A DNA stretch of 64,000 nucleotides from Sulfitobacter alexandrii (GTDB lineage: Bacteria > Pseudomonadota > Alphaproteobacteria > Rhodobacterales > Rhodobacteraceae), in the NCBI RefSeq assembly GCF_001886735.1, contig NZ_CP018076.1:2356001-2420000 (forward strand), read 5' to 3'. Positions within the stretch are counted from its first letter, which is position 1. The number at the start of each line of letters is the position of its first letter. Position numbers and translations under genes: made by a program. Shown piece by piece: positions 14,812-23,301 of the stretch. The notes beneath the pieces were generated by a model. That model had not been told where the DNA came from. It worked only from the letters and a program-made list of their open reading frames with translations, and searched no databases.

Positions 14812-17800
14812 TCTGCTTTTCCCCATCCTTGTCGTAGAACACCGGTTCGACGATCCGCGCCTCGTATGTCTTGCCGTCCGTCCCCGGGAACGTCAGTACC
14901 TCGCCCATGCGGTCGGGACCGTGGAGAACGAGACCCATGGCGATGCCCCGGTCGAGGTTCGGCGAGTGATAGCTGGAGGTCACGCGGCCCACGGTGTTGC
15001 GCTGGCCGTTGTCGTTGGTGCCCTCGCCCACGGCATAGGCGCCGTCTGGCAACGTGCTGCCGTCGGTGGTTTCCAGCCCCACGAGCTTCCAGCGCTGCGG
15101 GTCCGTCATGTGGCTGCGGGCCTGCGCGCGTTTGCCGAGGTAGTCTTCCTTCTTCTTGGAAATCGCCCAATCCAGCCCCAGATCCTGCGGGATCACGGTG
15201 CCATCGGTCTCGTCCCCGATCATGATGAAGCCCTTTTCGGCCCGCAGGATGTGCAAGGCCTCGGTCCCGTAGGGCATCACGCCCAGATCGGCGCCCACCA
15301 CCATCAGCGCATCCCAGAGGGCCTGCCCGTGGCTGGCGTCGACCGCGATCTCGTAGCTGAGTTCGCCCGAGAAGGAGATGCGGTAGACCCGGCAGGGATA
15401 GCCACCGAGGGTGCCGTCGGCCCAGTCCATGAAGCCAAGGGTTTCCTTGCTGACGTCCATGCCGCCCAGACGCTCCAGCGCGGTGCGGGCATTGGGGCCG
15501 ACCACGGCGATCTGGGCGTACTGCTCTGTCACGTTGGCGACATAGACATTCCAATCCCACCATTCGGTCTGCAGCCATTCCTCCATGTGGGCATGGATGC
15601 TTTCGGCGCCGCCGGTGGTGGTGTGGCACAGCCAGGTGTCCTCGTCGATGCGGGCGACCACGCCATCGTCGATCAGGAAACCGTTCTCGTTGCACATCAG
15701 GCCATAGCGGCATTTGCCGGGTTTCAGCGTCGACATCATGTTGGTGTAAAGCATGTCGAGGAAACGGCCCGCGTCGGGCCCCTTGACGATGATCTTGCCC
15801 AGCGTCGACGCGTCGAGCAGGCCGAGGTTATCGCGCACGTTCTTCACTTCGCGCATCACGGCGTCATGGGTGCTTTCGCTGCCGCGCCGGAAGGCATAGG
15901 GCCTGCGCCACTGGCCGACGGGCTCCCAGACCGCGCCATTGGCGTCGTGCCAGTCGTGCAGCGGCGTGCGGCGCAGCGGCTGGAACGTGGCGCCGCGCGC
16001 CTCGCCGCCGATGGCCCCCATCGAGATCGGATGATACGGCGGGCGGAACGTCGTGGTGCCCACGGTCGGTATCTCGGCATCGAGCGCGCCCGCAAGGGTC
16101 GCAAGGCCGTTGATGTTGCTCAGCTTGCCCTGATCCGTCGCCATGCCGAGGGTCGTATAGCGCTTGGCATGCTCGACGCTGACGAAACCCTCCTGCGCGG
16201 CGAGCCGCACGTCGGAGACCTTGACGTCGTTCTGGTAGTCCAGCCAGCTTTTCTCGCGCAGCTTCGCGCCCGCACCGTGCGGCATCATCCAGACCGGCGC
16301 CATCGGCGCTTCCTCGCGTCGTGCGGCATTGGGGGCGGCGATATCGCGCGGGGTCTTGAAGCCCAGCGTGGTCAGCACCCCGTCGGCCGCCGCATGGGCG
16401 TCGTGCAGCACGTCGTCCAGCGGGAACATGCCCGAAGCGGCCCCGGCGGTGGTCACGAAACCGATCCCGTCGGCACCTTTCGGCGGATTATCCACATCCG
16501 GGCTGAAGCAGGCCCGCTTGCTGTCCCAGCGCAGCTTGCCGCCGCAGTGGGACCACAGGTGCACCACCGGCGACCATCCGCCGGACATGGCGACCGCGTC
16601 GCAGGCGATCTCTTCCAGCACCGCGCCCTCGCCCGCCTGCGAGCAGATCGCGACTCCGGTCACGCGCTTGCCGCCCTTGACCGAGGAGATCGCGTGGCTC
16701 ATCAGGATGCGGATGCCCAGCGCGCGGGCCTGCGCCATCAGTTCGCTGTCCGTCGGCAGCACCCGCGCGTCGATGATCGCGGGCACGTCGAGCCCTGCAT
16801 GTTTGAGCGCAATTGCCGTAAGGTAAGCATTGTCGTTGTTGGTGACCACCACCGTGCGGTCCCCGACGGAGACGCCGTAGTTCACGAGGTAATCGCGCAC
16901 GGCACCCGCCAGCATGACGCCGGGAATGTCGTTCCCGGCAAAGCTGAGAGGCCGTTCGATGGCCCCGGTGGCCGTGATCACATGTGCCGCCCGGATGCGC
17001 CACAGGCGGTGGCGCGGGCCGGGCTTGCCGGGTGCATGGTCGGTCAGCTGCTCGTAGCCGAGGACATAGCCGTGGTCGTAGACGCCGGCCCCCATGGTGC
17101 GCAGGCGAAGCTGGACGTTCTCCATGCCGCGCAATTCGGCGAGGATTTCCTCCACGAACTTGTCCACAGGCGCACCGTCAACGGTTCCACCATCCACCGG
17201 CGCGCGTCCGCCGAAATGGTTGGTCTGCTCCAGCAGCAGCACCCGCGCGCCGCTGCGTCCCGCCGTGCGGGCCGCCTCTAGCCCGGCCACACCCCCGCCG
17301 ATCACCAGCACATCGCAGAAGGCGTGGAAGTGTTCGTAGGTGTCCGCATCGCGGGCCTTGGGCGCCTTGCCCAGACCGGCGGACTGGCGGATGAAGGGCT
17401 CGTAGACATGTTTCCAGAAGCTGCGCGGATACATGAACATCTTGTAGTAGAACCCGGCGGGCAGGAAGCGCGACAGCCGCGCGTTGATCGCGCCGACGTC
17501 GAATTCGAGGCTCGGCCAGTGGTTCTGGCTCGTCGCTTCCAGGCCTTCGAACAGTTCCGTTGTGGTGACACGCTGGTTCGGCTCGAACCGGCCTTCGCGC
17601 CCGAGGTTCACGAGGGCGTTCGGCTCTTCGGGGCCGGCGGCGACAACGCCACGGGGCCGGTGATACTTGAAGGACCGGCCCATCAGCATCTGGTCGTTCG
17701 CCAGAAGCGCGGAGGCGAGCGTATCGCCCTCGTAGCCGCGCAGCTGCTTGCCGTTGAAGGTGAAGCTCACGGGTTTGGCGGTGTTCAGCAGGCGGCCGCC

Positions 17801-17821
17801 TGTGGCCAGTCTGGTGCTCAT
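14804..17821 (-). CDS. soxA: Sarcosine oxidase alpha subunit
   Basis: A 1005-residue subunit, the expected length. The order is an N-terminal ferredoxin-like segment (TFNGKQLRGYEGDTLASALL), a dinucleotide-binding oxidoreductase domain (VLVIGGGVAGLEAARTAG near 165-185, with ITATGAIERPL later) and a C-terminal GcvT-like folate-binding domain (about 600-1000). The enzyme demethylates sarcosine to glycine, transferring the methyl carbon to tetrahydrofolate or releasing formaldehyde. Alpha binds NAD and folate, while the FAD/FMN chemistry is in SoxB. I chose MSTRLATGGRLLN at 17821; the 56 codons of open frame before it are low-complexity and Arg/Pro-rich. Confidence 0.95.
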   Translation of the reverse strand: MSTRLATGGRLLNTAKPVSFTFNGKQLRGYEGDTLASALLANDQMLMGRSFKYHRPRGVVAAGPEEPNALVNLGREGRFEPNQRVTTTELFEGLEATSQNHWPSLEFDVGAINARLSRFLPAGFYYKMFMYPRSFWKHVYEPFIRQSAGLGKAPKARDADTYEHFHAFCDVLVIGGGVAGLEAARTAGRSGARVLLLEQTNHFGGRAPVDGGTVDGAPVDKFVEEILAELRGMENVQLRLRTMGAGVYDHGYVLGYEQLTDHAPGKPGPRHRLWRIRAAHVITATGAIERPLSFAGNDIPGVMLAGAVRDYLVNYGVSVGDRTVVVTNNDNAYLTAIALKHAGLDVPAIIDARVLPTDSELMAQARALGIRILMSHAISSVKGGKRVTGVAICSQAGEGAVLEEIACDAVAMSGGWSPVVHLWSHCGGKLRWDSKRACFSPDVDNPPKGADGIGFVTTAGAASGMFPLDDVLHDAHAAADGVLTTLGFKTPRDIAAPNAARREEAPMAPVWMMPHGAGAKLREKSWLDYQNDVKVSDVRLAAQEGFVSVEHAKRYTTLGMATDQGKLSNINGLATLAGALDAEIPTVGTTTFRPPYHPISMGAIGGEARGATFQPLRRTPLHDWHDANGAVWEPVGQWRRPYAFRRGSESTHDAVMREVKNVRDNLGLLDASTLGKIIVKGPDAGRFLDMLYTNMMSTLKPGKCRYGLMCNENGFLIDDGVVARIDEDTWLCHTTTGGAESIHAHMEEWLQTEWWDWNVYVANVTEQYAQIAVVGPNARTALERLGGMDVSKETLGFMDWADGTLGGYPCRVYRISFSGELSYEIAVDASHGQALWDALMVVGADLGVMPYGTEALHILRAEKGFIMIGDETDGTVIPQDLGLDWAISKKKEDYLGKRAQARSHMTDPQRWKLVGLETTDGSTLPDGAYAVGEGTNDNGQRNTVGRVTSSYHSPNLDRGIAMGLVLHGPDRMGEVLTFPGTDGKTYEARIVEPVFYDKDGEKQNV

Positions 17822-17906
17822 GAACGCGAACCTTTGTGCAGGGGGAAGCTGCGGGAGCCTCCGGCGGGAGTACTTAGGGGCAAAAAGAAGCGGGGGGCCG
17901 TCATGG

Positions 17907-18233
17907 TCATGCGGCGTCGCTGTCGAAATCGGGGCGACGGTCGCGGATGATCTCGAGGATCTCCTGCGGGGGTTCGGTGGTCTGCGCACTGTAGCTGCCG
18001 AACACCTCGAGCGTCATGGTGCAGCGCGCCACGTGAAACCACTTGCCACAGCCGTACTGGTGCCGCCAGCGTTCGAAATGCACGCCCTTGGGGTTCTTGC
18101 GCATGAAGAGATAGCTTTCGAAGTCCGCCTCGGTCGATCCGGGGCCGAAGCGTTTGATATGCGCCTCGCCGTGGGCGTGAAATTCCGTCTCTTCCGCGGT
18201 CACGCCGCAGTTGGGGCAATGAATGGTCAGCAT
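17907..18233 (-). CDS. soxD: Sarcosine oxidase delta subunit
   Basis: A 108-residue zinc-binding subunit. The metal-site Cys/His residues are visible in MLTIHCPNCG, EFHAHGEAHIKR, HQYGCGKWFHVARC. It sits 85 bp before soxA and 111 bp after the stop of the small membrane-protein gene on the same strand. In the usual operon it follows soxB directly; here that gene intervenes. The ATG is the only good start. Confidence 0.95.
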   Translation of the reverse strand: MLTIHCPNCGVTAEETEFHAHGEAHIKRFGPGSTEADFESYLFMRKNPKGVHFERWRHQYGCGKWFHVARCTMTLEVFGSYSAQTTEPPQEILEIIRDRRPDFDSDAA

Positions 18234-18298
18234 GGCGATGTCCCGTGAAGATGGGGGGCGTGTGCGCCCGAAGGGGTCGATACAAACGCGAAAAGGCC

Positions 18299-18316
18299 GA
18301 TGCCCGGAAGGGCATC
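18299..18316 (-). terminator. Hairpin between the small membrane protein and soxD
   Basis: A GATGCCC/GGGCATC stem with a GGAA loop is extended after one mismatch by GGC/GCC. On the minus strand it is followed by CTTTTCGC, a short T-run. It lies inside the sox gene string and could lower or end transcription before soxD. Confidence 0.55.
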
Positions 18317-18344
18317 AGCCATGAAAACGCGCGTGGGATGCGGT

Positions 18345-18653
18345 CTATTCGGTTGCGGCAGGCGCCGTTTCGCCACCGCCGTCAGCGGGTGCTGCGGTAC
18401 CGCTGTCGGCTGCCGGTGCATCGGCAGCCGGTGCCGACGTGTCGGAGCCTTCGACAGTGACGTTGACATCATTGCCGCCCGCGTCGGTGACGCCGGTGCC
18501 GCCGTCGATCCCGCCGCCAAAGACGAAATAGGCAAGCACCGCGACGACGAGAACCAGTGCCGCGACGATGATACCGATGTTGTTGCCGCCCGACGTGGTC
18601 GTCGTGGTGGTCGTTGTGTGGCGTTCCGTAGAATTGTGTTCAGGCTGTGCCAT
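18345..18653 (-). CDS. Small single-pass membrane protein inside the sox operon
   Basis: A 102-residue protein of unknown function. The N-terminus is hydrophilic with a run of eight Thr residues. A single membrane helix follows (about 25-46, IGIIVAALVLVVAVLAYFVF), and the tail is an Ala/Gly/Asp/Thr/Pro-rich disordered segment. The layout predicts a cytosolic N-terminus and a periplasmic low-complexity tail. A ribosome binding site (gaaggaaag) lies before the ATG. It sits between soxB and soxD on the same strand, with a hairpin after it, which is not the standard sox arrangement, so it may be a later insertion. Confidence 0.75.
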   Translation of the reverse strand: MAQPEHNSTERHTTTTTTTTSGGNNIGIIVAALVLVVAVLAYFVFGGGIDGGTGVTDAGGNDVNVTVEGSDTSAPAADAPAADSGTAAPADGGGETAPAATE

Positions 18654-18801
18654 GAGTCGAACTTTCCTTCGTGTACTTTTTTCAAGGCCTTAACGAAGGT
18701 TGCGACATTTTGGTTCCCCGCCCCGACCCGGGTCCGGGGGCGCATCGGCGACTCTTCGCCTGCCGGGAGGAACGGCACGGTCGGCAAGACGCGGCATGAC
18801 A

Positions 18802-20046
18802 TCAGTGGGCGACCCCGGCGGCCACGGATTCGTCGATGAACCGCCCCTCGGTGAAGCGGTTCAGACCGAAGGCGTCGGTCAGGGGTGACCGGCCCTTTGC
18901 CATCAGTTCGGCCATCGCCCAGCCGGAACCCGGAATCGCCTTGAACCCGCCGGTGCCCCAGCCGCAGTTGATGAAAATGCCCTCGACCGGGGTTTTCGAC
19001 AGGATCGGAGACCGGTCGCCGGTGACGTCGACGATCCCGCCCCACTGCCGCAGCATCTTGAGCCGGCTGATCATCGGGAAGGTTTCGATCAGGGCGCGCA
19101 CCGTTTCCTCGATGTGGTGGAAACTGCCGCGTTGGGTGTAGTTGTTGTATCCGTCGGTGCCACCGCCGATCACCATCTCTCCCTTGTCGGACTGGCTCAT
19201 GTAGCCGTGCACGGTGTTGGCCATGACCACCACGTCCATGCAGGGTTTGATCGGCTCGGACACCAGCGCCTGCAGTGCCACGGATTCGATCGGCAGGCGG
19301 AAGCCGGCCATGTCGGCGAGGTGGCCCGAGTGGCCCGCCACGACCATGCCGAGCTTGTCGCAGTCGATGTCGCCGCGCGTGGTGCTGACGCCCGTGACCT
19401 TGCCGTTCTGCTGGCGGATGCCGGTCACTTCGCACTTCTGGATCACGTCCATGCCCATGTCAGAGCAGGCGCGCGCGTAGCCCCAGGCGACAGCGTCGTG
19501 CCGGGCGGTGCCGCCACGCTCCTGCCAGAGCCCGCCCAGCACCGGGTAGCGCGGCCCGTCGAGATCGATGATCGGCACCAGTTCCTTGACCCGCGCGGGG
19601 CTGATGAATTCGGTCTTCACGCCCTGAAGCGCGTTGGCATGAGCGGTGCGCTTGTAGCCACGCACCTCGTGCTCCGTCTGGGCCAGCATGATGACGCCGC
19701 GCGGGCTGAACATCACGTTGTAGTTCAGATCCTGGCTCATCGTCTCGTACAGGCTGCGCGATTTCTCGTAGATCGCCGCCGACGGGTCTTGCAAATAGTT
19801 GGAACGGATGATCGTCGTGTTCCGGCCGGTGTTGCCCCCGCCGAGCCACCCCTTTTCGAGGATGGCGACATTGGTGATGCCGAAGTTCTTGCCGAGGTAG
19901 TACGCCGTGGCGAGCCCGTGGCCCCCTGCCCCGATGATGATAACATCGTACCGCCGCTTGGGCTCCGCGTCGCGCCAGGCGCGCTGCCAGCCGGTGTGAT
20001 GACGCATCGCCTCGCGCGCGACTGCAAAAACGGAATATTTCTTCAT
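18802..20046 (-). CDS. soxB: Sarcosine oxidase beta subunit
   Basis: A 414-residue FAD-binding DAO-family subunit. It has the Rossmann motif DVIIIGAGGHGLATAYYLGK (35-54), an NTGRNTTIIRSNY segment and the C-terminal INCGWGTGGFKAIPGSGW. It holds the sarcosine-oxidising FAD and the covalently bound FMN shared with alpha. The start MKKYSVFAVAREAM is the family start. It heads the sox genes, divergent from ccmI over a 231-bp gap that must hold both promoters; I see no clear operator there. Confidence 0.96.
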   Translation of the reverse strand: MKKYSVFAVAREAMRHHTGWQRAWRDAEPKRRYDVIIIGAGGHGLATAYYLGKNFGITNVAILEKGWLGGGNTGRNTTIIRSNYLQDPSAAIYEKSRSLYETMSQDLNYNVMFSPRGVIMLAQTEHEVRGYKRTAHANALQGVKTEFISPARVKELVPIIDLDGPRYPVLGGLWQERGGTARHDAVAWGYARACSDMGMDVIQKCEVTGIRQQNGKVTGVSTTRGDIDCDKLGMVVAGHSGHLADMAGFRLPIESVALQALVSEPIKPCMDVVVMANTVHGYMSQSDKGEMVIGGGTDGYNNYTQRGSFHHIEETVRALIETFPMISRLKMLRQWGGIVDVTGDRSPILSKTPVEGIFINCGWGTGGFKAIPGSGWAMAELMAKGRSPLTDAFGLNRFTEGRFIDESVAAGVAH

Positions 20047-20277
20047 GCGCTCAGGGTTCCTGCTGGATGGTTTCGGCAGATTCGGGGCCGCTGCGGTGGC
20101 TTACCCCCTTCTGACGGCCTTGGTCAAAAACAAGGATACTGGCCACGGCATTCCTTGGCAATTTTACGACATGGGTCGCAATTGTCGCAGGCGGCTGCCC
20201 GGAGGGGCAAAATGTCCCCTTTTGCGACTGCATTCGAATGTCTAGGTAGGCATTAACGGGAATCTGCTGGGGTCTTC

Positions 20278-21501
20278 ATGACATTCTGGATCATCACCTG
20301 CGCGATGGCGGCGCTGGTCGCGGGGCTTCTGGCACGGGCGATGGCGCGTGGCGCACAGGGCGCGCCGCAAGATGCGGCTGCCTATGATCTTCGGGTCTAC
20401 CGCGACCAGCTGGCCGAGGTGGAACGGGACGTGGCACGCGGGGTGGTTCCCGCCGAGGATGCGGAGCGGGCCCGCACCGAGATCTCGCGCCGGATCCTCG
20501 CCCTCGACACCGGGCCGGACACCGCCGCCGTGGCCGGTCGCAAATCTCCGGGGGTCGTGGTCTATGCGCTGCTGCTCGTCGTGGTCTTTGCGGGATCGCT
20601 GCTGCTTTACCGCGACGTCGGGGCACCGGGGTATGGCGACCTGGGGCTGGAAGACCGTATCGCCTTTGCCGAGCGGATGCACGAGAACCGGCCCGACCAG
20701 CAGGCCGCGGAGGCGAGCCTGCCGCCCATGCCCCCGCCCGAGGGCGTGACGGAGGAATTCGAGACCCTGATGACCCGTCTGCGCGACACGGTCGCCGCGC
20801 GCCCCGACGACCTGCAGGGCCACCAGCTTCTGGCCACGAACGAGGCACGGCTGGGCAATTTCTCGGCCGCCGCCGCCGCGCAGGCCGATGTGTTGCGGCT
20901 CAAGGGCGACAGCGCCACCGCGGCGGATTACAGCGCCTATGGCGAATTCCTCGTGCTGGCCGCGGGCGGCTACGTCTCGCCCGAGTCGGAGCGCGCGCTG
21001 CGCGCCGCCCTGGGCCGGGACGAGGCGGACGGTCGGGCGCGCTATTACGTGGGGCTGATGATGGTGCAGACCGGACGGCCGGACATCGCGTTCCGCATCT
21101 GGGACGAGCTGCTGCGGCGCGGGCCGGCGGATGCGCCGTGGATCGCGCCGATCCGGGCGCAGATCATGCCGGTCTCGCAGCTGGCCGGGGTGGAGTACGA
21201 GATGCCTCAGCCGGGTGGCGCACGCGGCCCCTCCGCCGCTGACATTGAGGCCGCTGGGGACATGACCGCGGAGGACCGGATGGCCATGATCGGCGGCATG
21301 GTGGAGGGCCTGTCGAACCGGCTGGCGACGGAGGGAGGCCCGGCAACCGACTGGGCCCGGCTGATCACCTCGCTCGCGGTGCTGGACCGTGCCGAGGAGG
21401 CGCGCCGCATCTATGACAACGCGACCGAGGTCTTTGCCGGGGATACCGGATCGCTCGACATCATCCGCCGCGCGGGCCAGCAGGCCGGGGTGGCGGAATG
21501 A
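20278..21501 (+). CDS. ccmI: Cytochrome c biogenesis protein CcmI
   Basis: A 407-residue membrane protein that acts as apocytochrome c chaperone with CcmF/H. It has an N-terminal helix (1-20, FWIITCAMAALVAGLLARAM), a cytosolic leucine-zipper-like loop (YDLRVYRDQLAEVERDVARG), a second helix near 93-110 (VVYALLLVVVFAGSLLLY) and a periplasmic TPR domain (about 150-260, for example QLLATNEARLGNFSAAAAAQ). The rest of the ccm genes are not in the window. The stop overlaps the ruvX start (ATGA). Confidence 0.92.
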   Translation: MTFWIITCAMAALVAGLLARAMARGAQGAPQDAAAYDLRVYRDQLAEVERDVARGVVPAEDAERARTEISRRILALDTGPDTAAVAGRKSPGVVVYALLLVVVFAGSLLLYRDVGAPGYGDLGLEDRIAFAERMHENRPDQQAAEASLPPMPPPEGVTEEFETLMTRLRDTVAARPDDLQGHQLLATNEARLGNFSAAAAAQADVLRLKGDSATAADYSAYGEFLVLAAGGYVSPESERALRAALGRDEADGRARYYVGLMMVQTGRPDIAFRIWDELLRRGPADAPWIAPIRAQIMPVSQLAGVEYEMPQPGGARGPSAADIEAAGDMTAEDRMAMIGGMVEGLSNRLATEGGPATDWARLITSLAVLDRAEEARRIYDNATEVFAGDTGSLDIIRRAGQQAGVAE

Positions 21502-21986
21502 TCTGCGATGACATCGAGACCTTCGCCGCCGCCCTGCCCGCGACGGGCGCGCTGATCGGCCTCGACCTTGGGGAAAAGACGATCGGGGTCGCGGTCAGCG
21601 ACGGGTTCCGCAGCGTGGCGACCCCGCTGGAGACGGTGCGCCGCAAGAAGTTCGGCCTGGACGCCGCCCGCCTGGTGGAGATCATCAGCGACCGGCGGAT
21701 CGCGGGACTGGTTCTGGGATTGCCGCGCAACATGGACGGCTCCGAAGGGCCGCGTTGCCAGTCCACCCGCGCCTTCGCGCGCAATTTCGACCGGCTGTCA
21801 TCGCTTCCGATTACCTTCTGGGACGAACGGCTGAGCACCGTGGCCGCCGAACGCGCGCTGCTGGAGGCGGATACGACACGCAAACGTCGCGCCGAGGTGA
21901 TCGACCACGTGGCGGCGGGGTATATTCTGCAAGGTGTGTTGGACCGTCTGGCGGTCCTGCGCCGGCAGGGAGCGACGCATGAGTGA
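21498..21986 (+). CDS. ruvX: Holliday junction resolvase-like RuvX (YqgF)
   Basis: A 162-residue YqgF/RuvX family nuclease implicated in 16S pre-rRNA 5' maturation and possibly Holliday junction resolution. Conserved motifs: GLDLGEKTIGVAVSDG with the first catalytic Asp, LGLPRNMDGSEGPRCQ, WDERLSTVAAERALLE and the C-terminal DHVAAGYILQGVLD. It is coupled to ccmI upstream and overlaps the DUF1289 gene downstream by 8 nt. Confidence 0.94.
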   Translation: MICDDIETFAAALPATGALIGLDLGEKTIGVAVSDGFRSVATPLETVRRKKFGLDAARLVEIISDRRIAGLVLGLPRNMDGSEGPRCQSTRAFARNFDRLSSLPITFWDERLSTVAAERALLEADTTRKRRAEVIDHVAAGYILQGVLDRLAVLRRQGATHE

Positions 21987-22218
21987 CAATATCTGGAAGC
22001 GGGCCGAGATCGAAAGCCCCTGCGTGAAGATCTGCGTGGTGCATCCCGAAGCGCGCCTGTGCACCGGATGCCTGCGTTCGATCGACGAGATTTCGCGGTG
22101 GTCCCGGATGAGCGCGGAAGAGCGACGGGAGATCATGGCGGAATTGCCGGACCGGGCGGGTCGGCTGAAACAACGCCGTGGCGGCCGGGCCGCGCGGCTG
22201 GCGCGACAGAACCGCTAA
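21979..22218 (+). CDS. DUF1289 domain protein
   Basis: A 79-residue protein with the family's cysteine pattern ESPCVKICVVHPEARLCTGC, a likely metal-binding knuckle, followed by a helical, Arg-rich tail (RSIDEISRWSRMSAEERREI). Function is unknown. The ATG at 21979 overlaps the ruvX coding end, which supports translational coupling; the earlier open frame lies inside ruvX. Confidence 0.88.
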   Translation: MSDNIWKRAEIESPCVKICVVHPEARLCTGCLRSIDEISRWSRMSAEERREIMAELPDRAGRLKQRRGGRAARLARQNR

Positions 22219-22228
22219 GCCACGCCCC

Positions 22229-22465
22229 TCAGTGGCCGCCGGCGATCCGGTACAGCAGTTCGAGCCCGCGGTCGGCGGTGATCGCCCCTTCTGCCCCGCT
22301 GGGTGCGTGGTTCGCATTCGCGCCGAAGGCACTGAGCCGGGCGAATCCTGTTTCGATGAGCAGCGCGTCGGCCCGTGACGGCCCGAAAAGCGGGACCAGC
22401 CGAATCCGGCTTGCCGTGGAGCAGTAGGCGACCGAGCCGCCCTTTGCAGAAAAGATGATCCTCAT
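22229..22465 (-). CDS. Small hypothetical protein
   Basis: A 78-residue protein, MRIIFSAKGGSVAYCSTASR..., ending LELLYRIAGGH. No signal peptide, clear membrane helix or known motif. The ATG at 22465 has a good Shine-Dalgarno (gggaggtc) 6 nt upstream, which supports it over the open codons before. It is convergent with the DUF1289 gene, with a 10-bp gap. I do not recognise the family; a chance frame in GC-rich DNA is possible. Confidence 0.5.
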   Translation of the reverse strand: MRIIFSAKGGSVAYCSTASRIRLVPLFGPSRADALLIETGFARLSAFGANANHAPSGAEGAITADRGLELLYRIAGGH

Positions 22466-22566
22466 GTCGACCTCCCGGAGACAACAGTTCATGGGCCATG
22501 ATCTACACCCGGAAAAGGCGACAATGGGGCAGCGGCAAGGTGATTGTTGGGAAATCCGGGCAAATC

Positions 22567-23301
22567 TCAGGGAGCGAGCCAGTCGGCCGCACTGATCTGA
22601 GGCCGGAAATAGGCGATCATCCTGCCCTCGGCGGGCGCCGTCGCCGCGTCCGACCAGGGGGCCACGCCGTGCAGAAGGTGCCGGTGCAGCAGCACCGCCT
22701 GCCCCGGTTCCGCATGGACAGGGACGGGCGCCACCGCGTCGAAGACGGCGCGCCGTGCGTCCGCGTAGGCCTCCGTCAGGTCCACGTCCGCCGGGTCACG
22801 CTCTGCCACCGCGTGGCGCAGGGCGTCGCCCATCATCCGGTGACTGCCCGGCCAGACCATCAGGGGCGCGGCCCGCGCCCGGTTCAGCGGCAGGCCGAGA
22901 ATGAAGCCGTGCGGCTCGCGCAGGTAGCGGCGGCGCGCCGGATCTTCCGGCAGCAGACCGTCGACGTGGGCGGCGTGCCGGATCACGCGAAAGCGGTGAT
23001 TGGCCTCGCTCTCGTCCGGGTCGCGCCCCGGATAACCCGGATAGACGATGGAAACCTGCGCCGCGTGCCACGCAGCCGGCGGCGTCACCGCCGCGCGCCA
23101 TGCCCCTGCCAGCGGCACCCCCGCGATGCTGCCGTCGGCAGCATTGGGCAGCACGTCAACCCCGACGAACCACGTGCCGCCATGCCGCAGGTTGCGGGCG
23201 CGTATCCCGGGATCGGCGGCAAGCGCCTGCGCCACGCCGTGCGCGGCCTCGGCCCAGCGGCGCGTGGCGGGGTCCGGGTCGAATACCCGGAAGCCGGTCA
23301 C
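22567..23301 (-). CDS. 2-oxoglutarate/Fe(II) oxygenase, phytanoyl-CoA dioxygenase-like
   Basis: A 244-residue protein with a plausible facial triad: His and Asp in RHAAHVDGLLP, a distal His in LLHRHLLHGVAPW, and an Arg for the 2-oxoglutarate carboxylate in AEGRMIAYFRP. WPGSHRMMGDAL is typical of phytanoyl-CoA dioxygenase-like enzymes. The start is a GTG at 23301 that overlaps the stop of the TauE-type gene (GTGA). No better ATG exists, and the longer open frame upstream is antisense-type noise inside that gene. The substrate is unknown. Coupling to a sulfite-exporter-like gene hints at a sulfur- or sulfonate-containing substrate, but that is speculation. Confidence 0.72.
   Translation of the reverse strand: MTGFRVFDPDPATRRWAEAAHGVAQALAADPGIRARNLRHGGTWFVGVDVLPNAADGSIAGVPLAGAWRAAVTPPAAWHAAQVSIVYPGYPGRDPDESEANHRFRVIRHAAHVDGLLPEDPARRRYLREPHGFILGLPLNRARAAPLMVWPGSHRMMGDALRHAVAERDPADVDLTEAYADARRAVFDAVAPVPVHAEPGQAVLLHRHLLHGVAPWSDAATAPAEGRMIAYFRPQISAADWLAP

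Noticed and set aside
14582..17281. A 899-codon plus-strand open frame opposite soxA
   Set aside because: It is antisense to a clear soxA and shows no family features or ribosome binding site.
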